DNA of 9,594 nt from Bacillota bacterium (GTDB lineage: Bacteria > Bacillota > Clostridia > Acetivibrionales > DSM-2933): positions 1 to 9,594 of the forward strand of contig JAUZPS010000144.1 of NCBI GenBank assembly GCA_030705945.1, read 5' to 3'. Each line of letters opens with the position of its first letter. The first letter of the stretch is position 1. The notes beneath the pieces were generated by a model. It ran no database searches. It was not told where the DNA came from and saw only the letters and a program-made list of their open reading frames with translations. Below are positions 1 to 6,454 of this stretch, in pieces. Made by a program: the position numbers and the translations under genes.

Positions 1-406
1 TCAGAAACCCATCTTTGTAAATTTTCAGTGCACATGGAAGATTGGTATTTACCATGTCATCACTTAATTCAAAATATCCGTTTGGGTTTGAAGTCACATA
101 ATTAGCTGATTCTCCAATAGAGATTTTAAAATTTGATTTATCTGCATTTATATTGGGACTAACATAACCACTAAAAAGAGGAGGTGTGTATTGTTGGGAT
201 TTTACCAACACATTGCATGTCTTTGATATTGATTTATCTGCTACAGTACATATTATTTTTGCGTATCCCGTGGCTTTTCCAGTTACATGACCTGTGCTAT
301 CAACTGTTGCAATATCTTCATTACTGGATTTCCATGTTACTTTTTTGTTTTCAGTGCTTGTACCGCAATTCTCTTCATTGTTTTTTCCTCCTGTTTTTGA
401 AAAATT
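1..406 (-). pseudogene. 5'-broken Big_2 / X-module surface protein fragment, continues off the left edge
   Basis: The minus frame is open from 406 to the window edge. From codon 400-398 it gives 133 residues. Residues about 12-66 are the second half of a Big_2 (bacterial Ig-like) domain, with KKVTWKSSNEDIATVDSTG followed by a short beta-rich stretch. After a short linker (QQYTPP), residues 76-133 (about 175 to 1) read FSGYVSP, then NPNGYFE and a LKIYKDGFL strand. This is the pattern of the cellulosomal X-module, also present in the RCC1-repeat protein at 6455-8665, so a dockerin is expected just outside the window (inference). The gene lacks a proper 5' end: a TGA (409-407) closes the frame upstream, there is no ATG, GTG or TTG before the Big_2 strands, and there is no signal peptide or first half of the Big_2 fold. 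It is most likely a truncated remnant. A -1 frameshift from a start at 378 is the alternative, described under findings. Confidence 0.65.
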
Positions 407-443
407 TCATATTTATTTTTAATTACCGGTTACTGATCTTATT

Positions 444-884
444 TTATAGCATAAACCGTAAAAAATAGTAAACAATGCACATAGCAATTCCTAGAATAAA
501 TAAACTATTACCAAAATCCCGTCTCTCCTCACTTTTACTTATCTTACTCATTACACCTATAATTATACCTACAATAGGAATTATAATGGTTATGATGTAA
601 AATATTATTTTAGTTCCACCGCCAATTTTATTCCATTTCACTGAGTTTTCATAACCTGTCAGATGTTTAGGAATAAGCGTCTTAGCTATGAATGAACCAC
701 AATTGCTGCAATTTCTGCTCCCAGGTTTAATTCTCTCATTACATTTAGGACAAAATGTATCTACATTCATTTTGTCACCCAAATTTTGTTTTTCTGCATT
801 ATTGAGCAAGTAACCGCAACTTGAACATTCTATTGCATTATCTGAGTTATCTTCGTTGCATTTAGGACAACGTTTCATAGCCAA
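444..884 (-). CDS. double zinc-ribbon membrane protein (hypothetical)
   Basis: This 146-residue protein has two CxxC...CxxC zinc ribbons: C6-C9/C20-C23 (CPKC, CSSC) and C45-C48/C59-C62 (CPKC, CSNC). A linker follows, then two hydrophobic segments at about 91-112 and 126-145 separated by a charged loop (SKSEERR). The build is typical of small Firmicute zinc-ribbon membrane proteins of unknown role; the ribbons would lie on the cytoplasmic side. Two starts are possible. TTG at 884 lies 6 nt after GGAGG (895-891), and ATG at 878 lies 12 nt after it; the spacing favours TTG, giving M-A-M-K. An extended -10 promoter lies upstream at 914-922. Its stop is 37 bases before the open frame of the X-module fragment. 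There is no functional link to neighbours beyond shared orientation. The domain call is firm; the function is unknown. Confidence 0.85.
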   Translation of the reverse strand: MAMKRCPKCNEDNSDNAIECSSCGYLLNNAEKQNLGDKMNVDTFCPKCNERIKPGSRNCSNCGSFIAKTLIPKHLTGYENSVKWNKIGGGTKIIFYIITIIIPIVGIIIGVMSKISKSEERRDFGNSLFILGIAMCIVYYFLRFML

Positions 885-913
885 AATATTCCTCCCCGCT
901 GTGTTCTTAGATT

Positions 914-940
914 ATTATACCATATAAATTAATCGATCAA
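914..940 (-). promoter_or_regulatory. candidate extended -10 promoter for the zinc-ribbon gene
   Basis: On the minus strand a perfect TATAAT (919-914) is preceded by TGG, giving an extended TGn -10 element. A TTGATC box (940-935) lies 15 bases upstream, which is a short spacer, so the extended -10 is the main support. It leaves a leader of roughly 20-25 bases before the TTG start at 884, with the GGGGAGG ribosome site inside it. Confidence 0.45.
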
Positions 941-1049
941 ATATGTAATATACTATATAAGTTCCGAAAAAAATTTTACATTAAAATGCAGTTAATACGT
1001 TTGCATTTACTATCAAAGTTGAACTTTTTGCAACTTATGAATCAAGGTA

Positions 1050-1099
1050 TATATTTTGCAATATAAAAAATGGTTGTAAAATGTTTATTGCAAAATATA
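1050..1099. repeat. 14-bp perfect inverted repeat, 22-base loop
   Basis: The left arm TATATTTTGCAATA (1050-1063) is the exact reverse complement of the right arm TATTGCAAAATATA (1086-1099). The 22-base loop is A-rich. A further TTGCAA lies at 1028-1033. The repeat sits in a gap without genes, so it could be a protein-binding site, a remnant of a mobile element, or a transcript end. No T-run follows directly. Confidence 0.55.
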
Positions 1100-1361
1100 C
1101 TAAGTAAAAAAGATTCTTAAAACTACTTGATAATTCTCTTCATCTTTTCCTCTTCATAATAGTTGTTTGAAGAATAAAAAAACCATTCCGTTAGAATCGA
1201 AATAGTCTCAAAATAAGCTTTTTTTCTGATGTTAGAAAAATGTTAGAAAATCTATGATTTTTTACATCCTTTTGTATAACAAGCTTATAACCCCAAGAGC
1301 TTAGAAATAAAGTCATAAGCAAATGGAAGCCTAAGTATAAAAATATTTTGGATAAACATAT

Positions 1362-1392
1362 AGCCGGAAACATTGATATGCTTCCGGCTTTT
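1362..1392 (+). terminator. intrinsic-terminator-like hairpin
   Basis: AGCCGGAA (1362-1369) pairs perfectly with TTCCGGCT (1382-1389) around a 12-base loop. On the plus strand the stem is followed by TTTATAATTT. The nearest gene that could use it is the large minus-strand gene ending at 1529, about 140 bases upstream on that strand, where the bases after the stem are only ATATGTTTAT. It may therefore act in both directions or belong to an unseen plus-strand transcript. No plus-strand gene precedes it. Confidence 0.5.
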
Positions 1393-1528
1393 ATAATTTG
1401 ATTACTGGGTTACTATTATCCCAATGAATTTACACTTTCTTTCATCTTTCTACAAAATATACTTGTATTATTTTTTCACGCTTTACACTTTAGCTGATAG
1501 CCTTATCAGGATAGAATGTTACTTATTA

Positions 1529-4500
1529 TTAATCTTTCAAGTATATTGGCGATATTGGATCCACAAGTTTTAATTTATTTAGATCTGACACAAAATACCG
1601 GGTAAAGCCGCCCTTTCCCTGCTTTGAGTTGGCTTGTGCCGTGGCAACTGCAACAGTCATATCTTCCGTCGCTTTATAGACATTTACTTTATTGCTATTA
1701 TTCAGAAGCTGCAACCCACCATGTAAGCTTGAAGAACTATAATTACTTTTCATCATGGCATCCAGGTCAGTAAACCATTTATTTGAACTTCCTACTAGTT
1801 GATATAAATTACTGCCTTTAGGTAAAAAGACTGTCTCAAAGTCATCATATTCCTCTCCGTTTTTCAATTGCAGTCTGTATGCTTCTGCAATCAGCTTGAT
1901 ATCCGCATCTTGTTTTTCTGCCTTATCTAACGCTTCTACCAATTTTTCTTTCATTTTTTCTTTCACTTGTTCTTTTGCAGTATCTTTAATTAGCTTGAGT
2001 ACACTTTTAATACTGGTAAGCCCGGAAATTGCCTCTTCACCCTCCTCACCCCCAGGGAATAAATCCACGGCTATTAGGATTTGATCCTGAAAAGTAAGCT
2101 TATCTCCGGTAATTACGTCTTTACCTGCTAGGAAATTGGCGCCAGCATAAGCTTGTTGTATAACAGGCAGCTTGGAAAGCGTCATAGAGAAGAACTCATT
2201 TTGATTTCGTTGTGCGGCCGCAGTATTAACCAACTGAGGCAAATAGTATATTTTATTTCCATTAGTCGGATCATAATATTCATAAGTTGTCTTTTTGGAA
2301 TAAACATACTTCTTAAAAACATCTATATTTACTTTTACTATAGGCAGTTCCATATCCATTTTACTAATAACTATTGATTTACCAACAATTTTTGCCTTAT
2401 GCTTTTTACCATCCGAGAACCAGTAAGTGACATAATCAATCTTACCCTTTGAATCTACCTTCCATTCAAAGGTAATAGGAATTTCTATCAGAGATTTTTC
2501 ACCATCCTGCCAGAAACTAAAATATTTTTGTTTGACGATGGAATTTTTATCTTTGGATATAATCTTAGTATATGATTCTCCTGCTATGCGAAAAGCCGTG
2601 AGTAAGCAAAGTTTGGATGCGCTTCCGTTTAGCGGAACCCATGTAATTCCGTTCTTCATTTCGGCATCTGGCACTTCCGTGTCATCAACAAAAACCTTGA
2701 CGGCTTTGCTTGAATTAGCATCTTTTCCTGCAGTCACAAAATCAGGCTGATCCTTAGTTCTCCTGAAAACAACAGAACTATTTTTAAATACAGATACACG
2801 AGTATAATACTTCCCATTAGATTCAAATGTTGTGTTTAATATCACAGTTCCTTTGAAGTTTTCTTGAGATGTAGAATTCCAAGTATTACTTCCTTCTTTT
2901 CTAGTTTGTACAGCTACTTTGTAGGCGCTTGTATCAATGCCTGACGGAATATTAAAAGACACTTTGATGTCCTGGTTTTGCTTCGGATGTAAATACAAAT
3001 TTTTATAAGAAACATCATCCAGTAACGATTGATAGACCTTATCTGTACCTGGTTTATCTGCTTCACCGACTTTTACCGTTTGGTGAGTGCCACTGTCATA
3101 ATAGTAAGCATTGACCTTTGTATATAGGTCACCTTCAGATTTAAACTTCTGTGAAAAGTCAATGCTGCAATTTATACTTGAGTCACCTCTTGACATTTCA
3201 ACTTCTTTCGAAGCATAGGTATACCATGTACTTTTATCACGTGAGACACAAACTTCTATCAAGAATTTCCGCGATGATCCTGTAAAGCTATTTTCTAATT
3301 TCATATCGATTTGAGGAAATACTTCGTTTTTATCATACAACTCGGTTGCATACTTGATATTTTTAATATCTACAAGGTACTTGTTAATTGAAAACGTCCG
3401 TGCAGATGACCAGCTATCAAGGGCGTTCGGAGCACAGGCCGCTACACTTACGCTGTACTGATGTCCCTCAGTTAACGTGAGAGTAAAATTCGTTATTTTG
3501 ACAGTATGAACTGATTTCTTATCGGCTGTTAGATCCGTCAAGGCAAGTTTATAATATGTGGCTTTGGAAACAGCAGTCCAACTGACTTTTACTGTTTCAT
3601 CGTTGATTACAGCCCCTGCTGATGGGCTATTGATACTGGGTTGTTTAAGAACTAACGGGGGCTTGCTCGGTGTTACTGTAGGAGTTGTTGTAGCAGTCGC
3701 AGAAGGAGTGACATAAGTAGATGCGCTGAATTCCACTGCATATGACCAATTCACATCCGTTTCCAACTTATTTGCTGCTGCTACACAGGTTCTATATTTT
3801 TTCCCAGGCTCTAACACGGCAGAATAATTGACTTTATTGCCTATATCTATATTCTTTGCAATATACTTATTATCTGTTAGGTTGACTAATGAAAACAGAT
3901 AGTGATCAACCCCGGTCACATGGCTCCAATTGATTGTTACATGTGTATTTACGATGGCGTTTGCTACCGGACTTATAATCTCTGGTTTCTGGAGACCGGC
4001 AGATGTTTGGGTTGACGTAGGCATTATATTAGGTGTAGGTGTCGAATCTCCTACTGTCACTTTACATGTTCCTTCAGCGCCTAGATATTTTACTCTAATA
4101 GTAGTCGATCCTGAGTGAGTCCCACTTTTCACAAAACCATTGTCCATATCGGCTATACTTCTATCATCGCTGCTATAGCCTGCAATAGAAGTTACATCCA
4201 CCGGTCCATTACTGTAAATAGCAGTAACCTTCAACATATCTCCAAGTTTATTTAAACCAACTATTGTCATAGTGGGCGGGTCAATCATCAATGCTTTAAT
4301 CATTGGTGAAGGTGTCGGAGTAGGTATTGAGGCAGTGGTTATTGTAGGCGTAGGAGTATGTGTTGATGTAGGAGTAGCTTTAGTTTTTTCATATATAACT
4401 CCATTTTCATAGTTCGTAGTTGTATAATATTCGAAAACATGACTCCCCTTGGATAACTTAATTAAGCCATCACTTCTGAACTTCTCTCCATCGTCATAGT

Positions 4501-5557
4501 CTGCTGTTAAGCCTGTACCATATGTAATATATGAAATCAACTGACCATCAACTTTCATAGAGGTATAATGGGGATTAAAATAGCTGCAACCATGAAATAT
4601 CACTTCATAGCCATCATATGGAGCGTTTACAGTATAAGACATCCACGTATTTGTAGACGAAAACAGATTTGTCATTACAAAACCATTAGTATCTCTATAA
4701 TTATAATAATCTTTATCTAGAGAAAACCACTGAACATTAAATGTTGTAACGTTTGTAGCTGTTGAGGTAGGGGTTACTGTAGGAGTTACTGTAGGTGTTG
4801 CGGTAGGTGTTGATGTAGGAGCTATGGTAGGTGTTGATGTAGGAATTGGTATGTATTTTACCGTAACAGAGTATTCGTAATAGCATGTTGCAGTACCATA
4901 GACTGTTCCACTATAATCCCGCCTCCATTCTTCCTTAACTTTGGAGGTGCTTTGCACAGTTCCGGAATAAGTTACTGTCCATGTACTGCCAGATAAAACC
5001 GGGTTGTTTGACCAGGTTAGCGTACCAGAATAAACACCATCGTTATATGGGATAGAGGACGGCAGCAATTCCCACTTAGAAGCTGAACGAGAGTCATATG
5101 CCAACTTGCTGTCGCCAGGAATGGTTGTTGTACTGTCAACATAACTACTTCCAGTCGCATAAAGAGTACCAAAATACCCTCCCTCCGTGTACGAAATAGA
5201 GGACGGAAAACTACTGGAATCGCCGGTCCTCGATGATGAAGCAGTCTTGGTTGGCGTATCTGTTCTTGACGGTAATCCTCCTGAAACATTGATAGTAACA
5301 GCTTTTCCATTTACATCATACGTAACATTCCCTTGATTAGCAGTCATTTCTGTAATGCTTAAAAGATCGGGTATACTGATGGTCTTGCTCTCACTTGGAG
5401 ACATGCTTTCTCCAAACCCAACCACTAAAGTTTTGGTATTTGATTCCGCACGTACCTTTGTTTCTCCAATCGATAACCCATTTCCATTAAAGCTCACACA
5501 AACAAATAAAGCAGTTAAAATATAAGCTATAACCTTTGTTGCTTTCCTTTCTAACAT
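1529..5557 (-). CDS. large secreted multidomain protein with pre-toxin-like motif and toxin-like C-terminus
   Basis: This 1342-residue protein starts at ATG 5557, 8 nt after AGGAGG (5571-5566). A signal peptide covers residues 1-37 (hydrophobic core 10-22, likely cut after VRA). Then come: a duplicated module with (F/L)PSSIxYxxGxYxGTL at about 116-132 and 165-181, ending in a YSGTVYG strand; PT linker 237-268; a beta-sandwich at about 270-393 with WMSYTVNAPYDGYEV and LSKGSHVFEYY strands, like sugar-binding modules; PT linker 394-420; an Ig-like (Big_2-type) domain 421-503; two related Fn3-like domains at about 522-613 and 637-726; and an unassigned beta-rich region 727-1130. Residues 1138-1172 (GKDVITGDKLT...FPGG) resemble the pre-toxin TG motif. 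After a charged helical stretch (1184-1235), residues 1240-1342 form a compact tip with LPKGSNLYQLVG, KWFT, GLQLL, YKATEDMTVAV and GKGGFTRYFV. There is no dockerin, SLH domain or LPxTG. Secretion is well supported; a toxin role is inference, and the enzyme type is not recognised. Confidence 0.85.
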   Translation of the reverse strand: MLERKATKVIAYILTALFVCVSFNGNGLSIGETKVRAESNTKTLVVGFGESMSPSESKTISIPDLLSITEMTANQGNVTYDVNGKAVTINVSGGLPSRTDTPTKTASSSRTGDSSSFPSSISYTEGGYFGTLYATGSSYVDSTTTIPGDSKLAYDSRSASKWELLPSSIPYNDGVYSGTLTWSNNPVLSGSTWTVTYSGTVQSTSKVKEEWRRDYSGTVYGTATCYYEYSVTVKYIPIPTSTPTIAPTSTPTATPTVTPTVTPTSTATNVTTFNVQWFSLDKDYYNYRDTNGFVMTNLFSSTNTWMSYTVNAPYDGYEVIFHGCSYFNPHYTSMKVDGQLISYITYGTGLTADYDDGEKFRSDGLIKLSKGSHVFEYYTTTNYENGVIYEKTKATPTSTHTPTPTITTASIPTPTPSPMIKALMIDPPTMTIVGLNKLGDMLKVTAIYSNGPVDVTSIAGYSSDDRSIADMDNGFVKSGTHSGSTTIRVKYLGAEGTCKVTVGDSTPTPNIMPTSTQTSAGLQKPEIISPVANAIVNTHVTINWSHVTGVDHYLFSLVNLTDNKYIAKNIDIGNKVNYSAVLEPGKKYRTCVAAANKLETDVNWSYAVEFSASTYVTPSATATTTPTVTPSKPPLVLKQPSINSPSAGAVINDETVKVSWTAVSKATYYKLALTDLTADKKSVHTVKITNFTLTLTEGHQYSVSVAACAPNALDSWSSARTFSINKYLVDIKNIKYATELYDKNEVFPQIDMKLENSFTGSSRKFLIEVCVSRDKSTWYTYASKEVEMSRGDSSINCSIDFSQKFKSEGDLYTKVNAYYYDSGTHQTVKVGEADKPGTDKVYQSLLDDVSYKNLYLHPKQNQDIKVSFNIPSGIDTSAYKVAVQTRKEGSNTWNSTSQENFKGTVILNTTFESNGKYYTRVSVFKNSSVVFRRTKDQPDFVTAGKDANSSKAVKVFVDDTEVPDAEMKNGITWVPLNGSASKLCLLTAFRIAGESYTKIISKDKNSIVKQKYFSFWQDGEKSLIEIPITFEWKVDSKGKIDYVTYWFSDGKKHKAKIVGKSIVISKMDMELPIVKVNIDVFKKYVYSKKTTYEYYDPTNGNKIYYLPQLVNTAAAQRNQNEFFSMTLSKLPVIQQAYAGANFLAGKDVITGDKLTFQDQILIAVDLFPGGEEGEEAISGLTSIKSVLKLIKDTAKEQVKEKMKEKLVEALDKAEKQDADIKLIAEAYRLQLKNGEEYDDFETVFLPKGSNLYQLVGSSNKWFTDLDAMMKSNYSSSSLHGGLQLLNNSNKVNVYKATEDMTVAVATAQANSKQGKGGFTRYFVSDLNKLKLVDPISPIYLKD
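1532..1840 (-). other. toxin-like C-terminal module of the large secreted protein
   Basis: This encodes residues 1240-1342. The order of a LPKG-x-LYQL strand, a WFT motif, a GLQL segment, a V-YKATEDMTVAVA strand and a final GGFTRYFV-x-DLNKL strand resembles, from memory, C-terminal tips of Firmicute LXG/RHS-type polymorphic toxins. I cannot name the catalytic class or point to active-site residues. The lone tip would be joined to the secreted carrier by the charged helix before it. Confidence 0.4.
2042..2149 (-). other. pre-toxin TG-like motif (PT-TG type)
   Basis: Residues 1137-1172 read NxxAGANFLAGKDVITGDKLT in style (key residues G1145-K-D-x-x-TG-x-K-L), then a hydrophobic stretch and L-F-PGG. 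The pre-toxin TG family described in polymorphic toxins has the same layout: G-K-D-x-x-T-G-x-K-L, a hydrophobic helix, then a PG motif. It normally sits directly before the toxin domain, as here. Confidence 0.5.
4739..4855 (-). repeat. Thr/Pro linker repeats in DNA
   Basis: Tandem degenerate copies of a roughly 12-18-base unit (plus strand GTAGGTGTTGATGTAGGAG and variants) encode the STPTxTPT linker of residues 236-268. Similar shorter runs encode the linkers near 4300-4375 and 3655-3715. Such linkers separate modules in secreted clostridial proteins and are prone to length change by slippage. Confidence 0.7.
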
Positions 5558-5597
5558 TTGAACTCCCTCCTATTAAAATAATCTTTATATTTTTAAT

Positions 5598-5652
5598 ATT
5601 ATATCTTTATATATCCTCCAAATAATATTATCACTTCTCCAAGTTATATCAA
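5598..5652 (-). promoter_or_regulatory. candidate promoter(s) of the large secreted protein gene
   Basis: On the minus strand TTGATA (5652-5647) and TAATAT (5630-5625) are separated by 16 bases. A perfect TATAAT (5603-5598) lies closer to the gene but has no good -35 partner. Either would leave a short leader containing AGGAGG at 5571-5566. Confidence 0.35.
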
Positions 5653-5726
5653 TAAAAGGAAGTAACAACTTCGTATTACTTTTAGTAACAGATATATATT
5701 ACTTCAACAATTGGTGTAATAGGGGT

Positions 5727-6032
5727 ATGGTTTCTTACGGAATGCTCGTCAATCATAATCACGTAATGGGGAATACCATTGGCGCTAATGAGCATGAAAG
5801 TTATTTTGTTTTTGAAGAAATTCTAAAGGATAAAAAAATGCCATTATTTCAAACTGGATATCCAGTTGAAGTAATACTTAATGATAGAAACAAAGCTTAT
5901 CACAAGGGCACAATTGCTAGCAGAGGCTGGCATTTAAAAGAAAAGGAATGGTATTATTTTATTAAGGAAAATGGAAAACTTATTAAAAAGCGATATTTTG
6001 AGTATGATTTGAATTTATTAATTCACTATTAA
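5727..6032 (+). CDS. hypothetical 101-residue basic protein, divergent from the large gene
   Basis: I do not recognise a named family. The N-terminal third (to about residue 36) is His/Asn-rich, then acidic and aromatic (ESYFVFEEILKD). Residues 40-97 look like one small beta-rich domain: GYPVEVILNDRNK, a KGTIASRGWH turn, KEKEWYYF, and a lysine-rich KKRYFEYDL end. This resembles the small SH3/Tudor-like barrels common in short bacterial proteins (inference). No signal peptide or membrane segment is visible, so it should act in the cytoplasm. The start is uncertain: ATG 5727 has only AGGGG right before it, and ATG 5742 and 5766 have no ribosome site either. The frame is open upstream to 5577 without a start codon, so the N-terminus may be degraded. 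No terminator is evident after it. Confidence 0.6.
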   Translation: MVSYGMLVNHNHVMGNTIGANEHESYFVFEEILKDKKMPLFQTGYPVEVILNDRNKAYHKGTIASRGWHLKEKEWYYFIKENGKLIKKRYFEYDLNLLIHY

Positions 6033-6321
6033 ACTCATGGTTCAAGACTACATTCTCCCACCTCTTCCAATTTGTTCGGGGGTTATTTCCCTAAATTCTG
6101 GGGTGCTTTAACGCGAATATCCGATAATTTCGCGTATTTATTCAGAATTACGCGTCAACGTTCACCCCCCTAAGTCCAAATCCACCACCACCGCTACACA
6201 AAAACTTGCATCCATAATCATCCAAAATCCTCTAAACCTCACTCACCCAGCCCTTTACGCTCTATCAACGCTACTGATTTCACATGCGTTAACATGTCGA
6301 TGGTGATATCATTACGCGAAA
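6033..6321. other. C-rich non-coding stretch with CGCG motifs, possible IS relic
   Basis: The plus strand is markedly C-rich compared with its AT-rich surroundings (runs such as CACCCCCC and CCACCACCACCG). CGCG occurs at about 6112, 6132, 6151 and 6315 in similar contexts (TTAACGCGAAT, TTTCGCGTAT, ATTACGCGTC, ATTACGCGAAAT). Three copies lie within about 40 bases beside a TGGGGTGC at 6100, which on the minus strand would be an end reading ...GCACCCCA. Clustered repeats by a TG...CA end are how IS21-type element ends look, so this may be a leftover end. No transposase gene is present here. Confidence 0.35.
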
Positions 6322-6396
6322 TCACTTTATTTTTTCTGGAAATTCTACCCTCGGGGGTAAAATTTTCCCCCCCCTATCAAACCTGCATATTACCAT
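6239..6396 (-). CDS. small ORF behind a strong ribosome site, possibly frameshifted
   Basis: An ATG at 6396 lies 11 bases after AGGAGG (6413-6408, within AAGGAGGAG) and opens 24 codons, MVICRFDRGGKILPPRVEF then PEKIK, ending with TGA at 6324-6322. The neighbouring frame is open from 6325 to a TGA at 6241-6239 and reads VISRNDITIDMLTHVKSV then ALIERKGLGE. One extra base in the A-run before the first stop would join the two into about 52 residues. It starts about 58 bases after the stop of the RCC1-repeat gene on the same strand, so it could be co-transcribed. The family is not recognised. It may be a decayed gene; a G8 run inside it is also a likely slippage site. Confidence 0.35.
6342..6374. 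repeat. near-perfect palindrome with G5/C8 runs
   Basis: GGGGGTAAAATTTTCCCCC (6353-6371, run extended to 6374) is self-complementary except for one T. An overlapping TACCC/GGGTA stem (6346-6359) could compete with it. It lies inside the small ORF at 6239-6396, downstream of the RCC1-repeat gene, and could act as a transcript-end structure, though no T-run follows on the minus strand. Confidence 0.4.
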
Positions 6397-6454
6397 TATA
6401 AAAATCTCCTCCTTACAATTTAACTGCTGTCCAGAGGAAATATTTACCCAAACA

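Larger units (their letters stand above)
885..1528. other. 644-base intergenic gap with no convincing gene
   Basis: This AT-rich stretch lies between the zinc-ribbon gene and the end of the large secreted protein. Neither strand holds a reading frame with a ribosome site and a recognisable protein. It does hold a 14-bp inverted repeat (1050-1099), a GC-rich hairpin with a T-run on the plus strand (1362-1392), and a small CTGATA/TATCAG hairpin (1494-1509) just after the stop of the large gene. A 60-codon minus frame at 1191-1373 starts inside the GC-rich hairpin and has no ribosome site; I do not count it as a gene. Confidence 0.6.

Noticed and set aside
184..468. 94-codon plus-strand ORF rich in Leu, Phe and Tyr
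   Set aside because: It is the antisense of the Big_2/X-module frame and the end of the zinc-ribbon gene; no ribosome site and low-complexity composition.
1123..1153. Tiny minus-strand ORF ATGAAGAGAATTATCAAGTAG behind GAGGAAAAG
   Set aside because: Six codons; it resembles the ATGAAGAGAATT start at 378, but the similarity is short and A-rich and likely chance.
1191..1373. 60-codon minus-strand ORF
   Set aside because: It starts inside the loop of the GC-rich hairpin, has no ribosome site, and its hydrophobic/basic sequence resembles translated AT-rich DNA.
1494..1509. CTGATA/TATCAG hairpin as terminator of the large gene
   Set aside because: The stem is only 6 bp and AT-rich, and no T-run follows on the minus strand.
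1529..1700. A dockerin, SLH or sortase signal at the C-terminus of the 1342-residue protein
   Set aside because: The last residues contain no calcium-loop pair, SLH motif or LPxTG-type signal.
1896..4118. Several plus-strand ORFs of 62-74 codons
   Set aside because: All are antisense to the 1342-residue gene and have no recognisable protein features.
5017..5310. 97-codon minus-strand ORF
   Set aside because: It lies wholly within the large secreted protein gene in another frame; the large frame has the signal peptide, ribosome site and domain structure.
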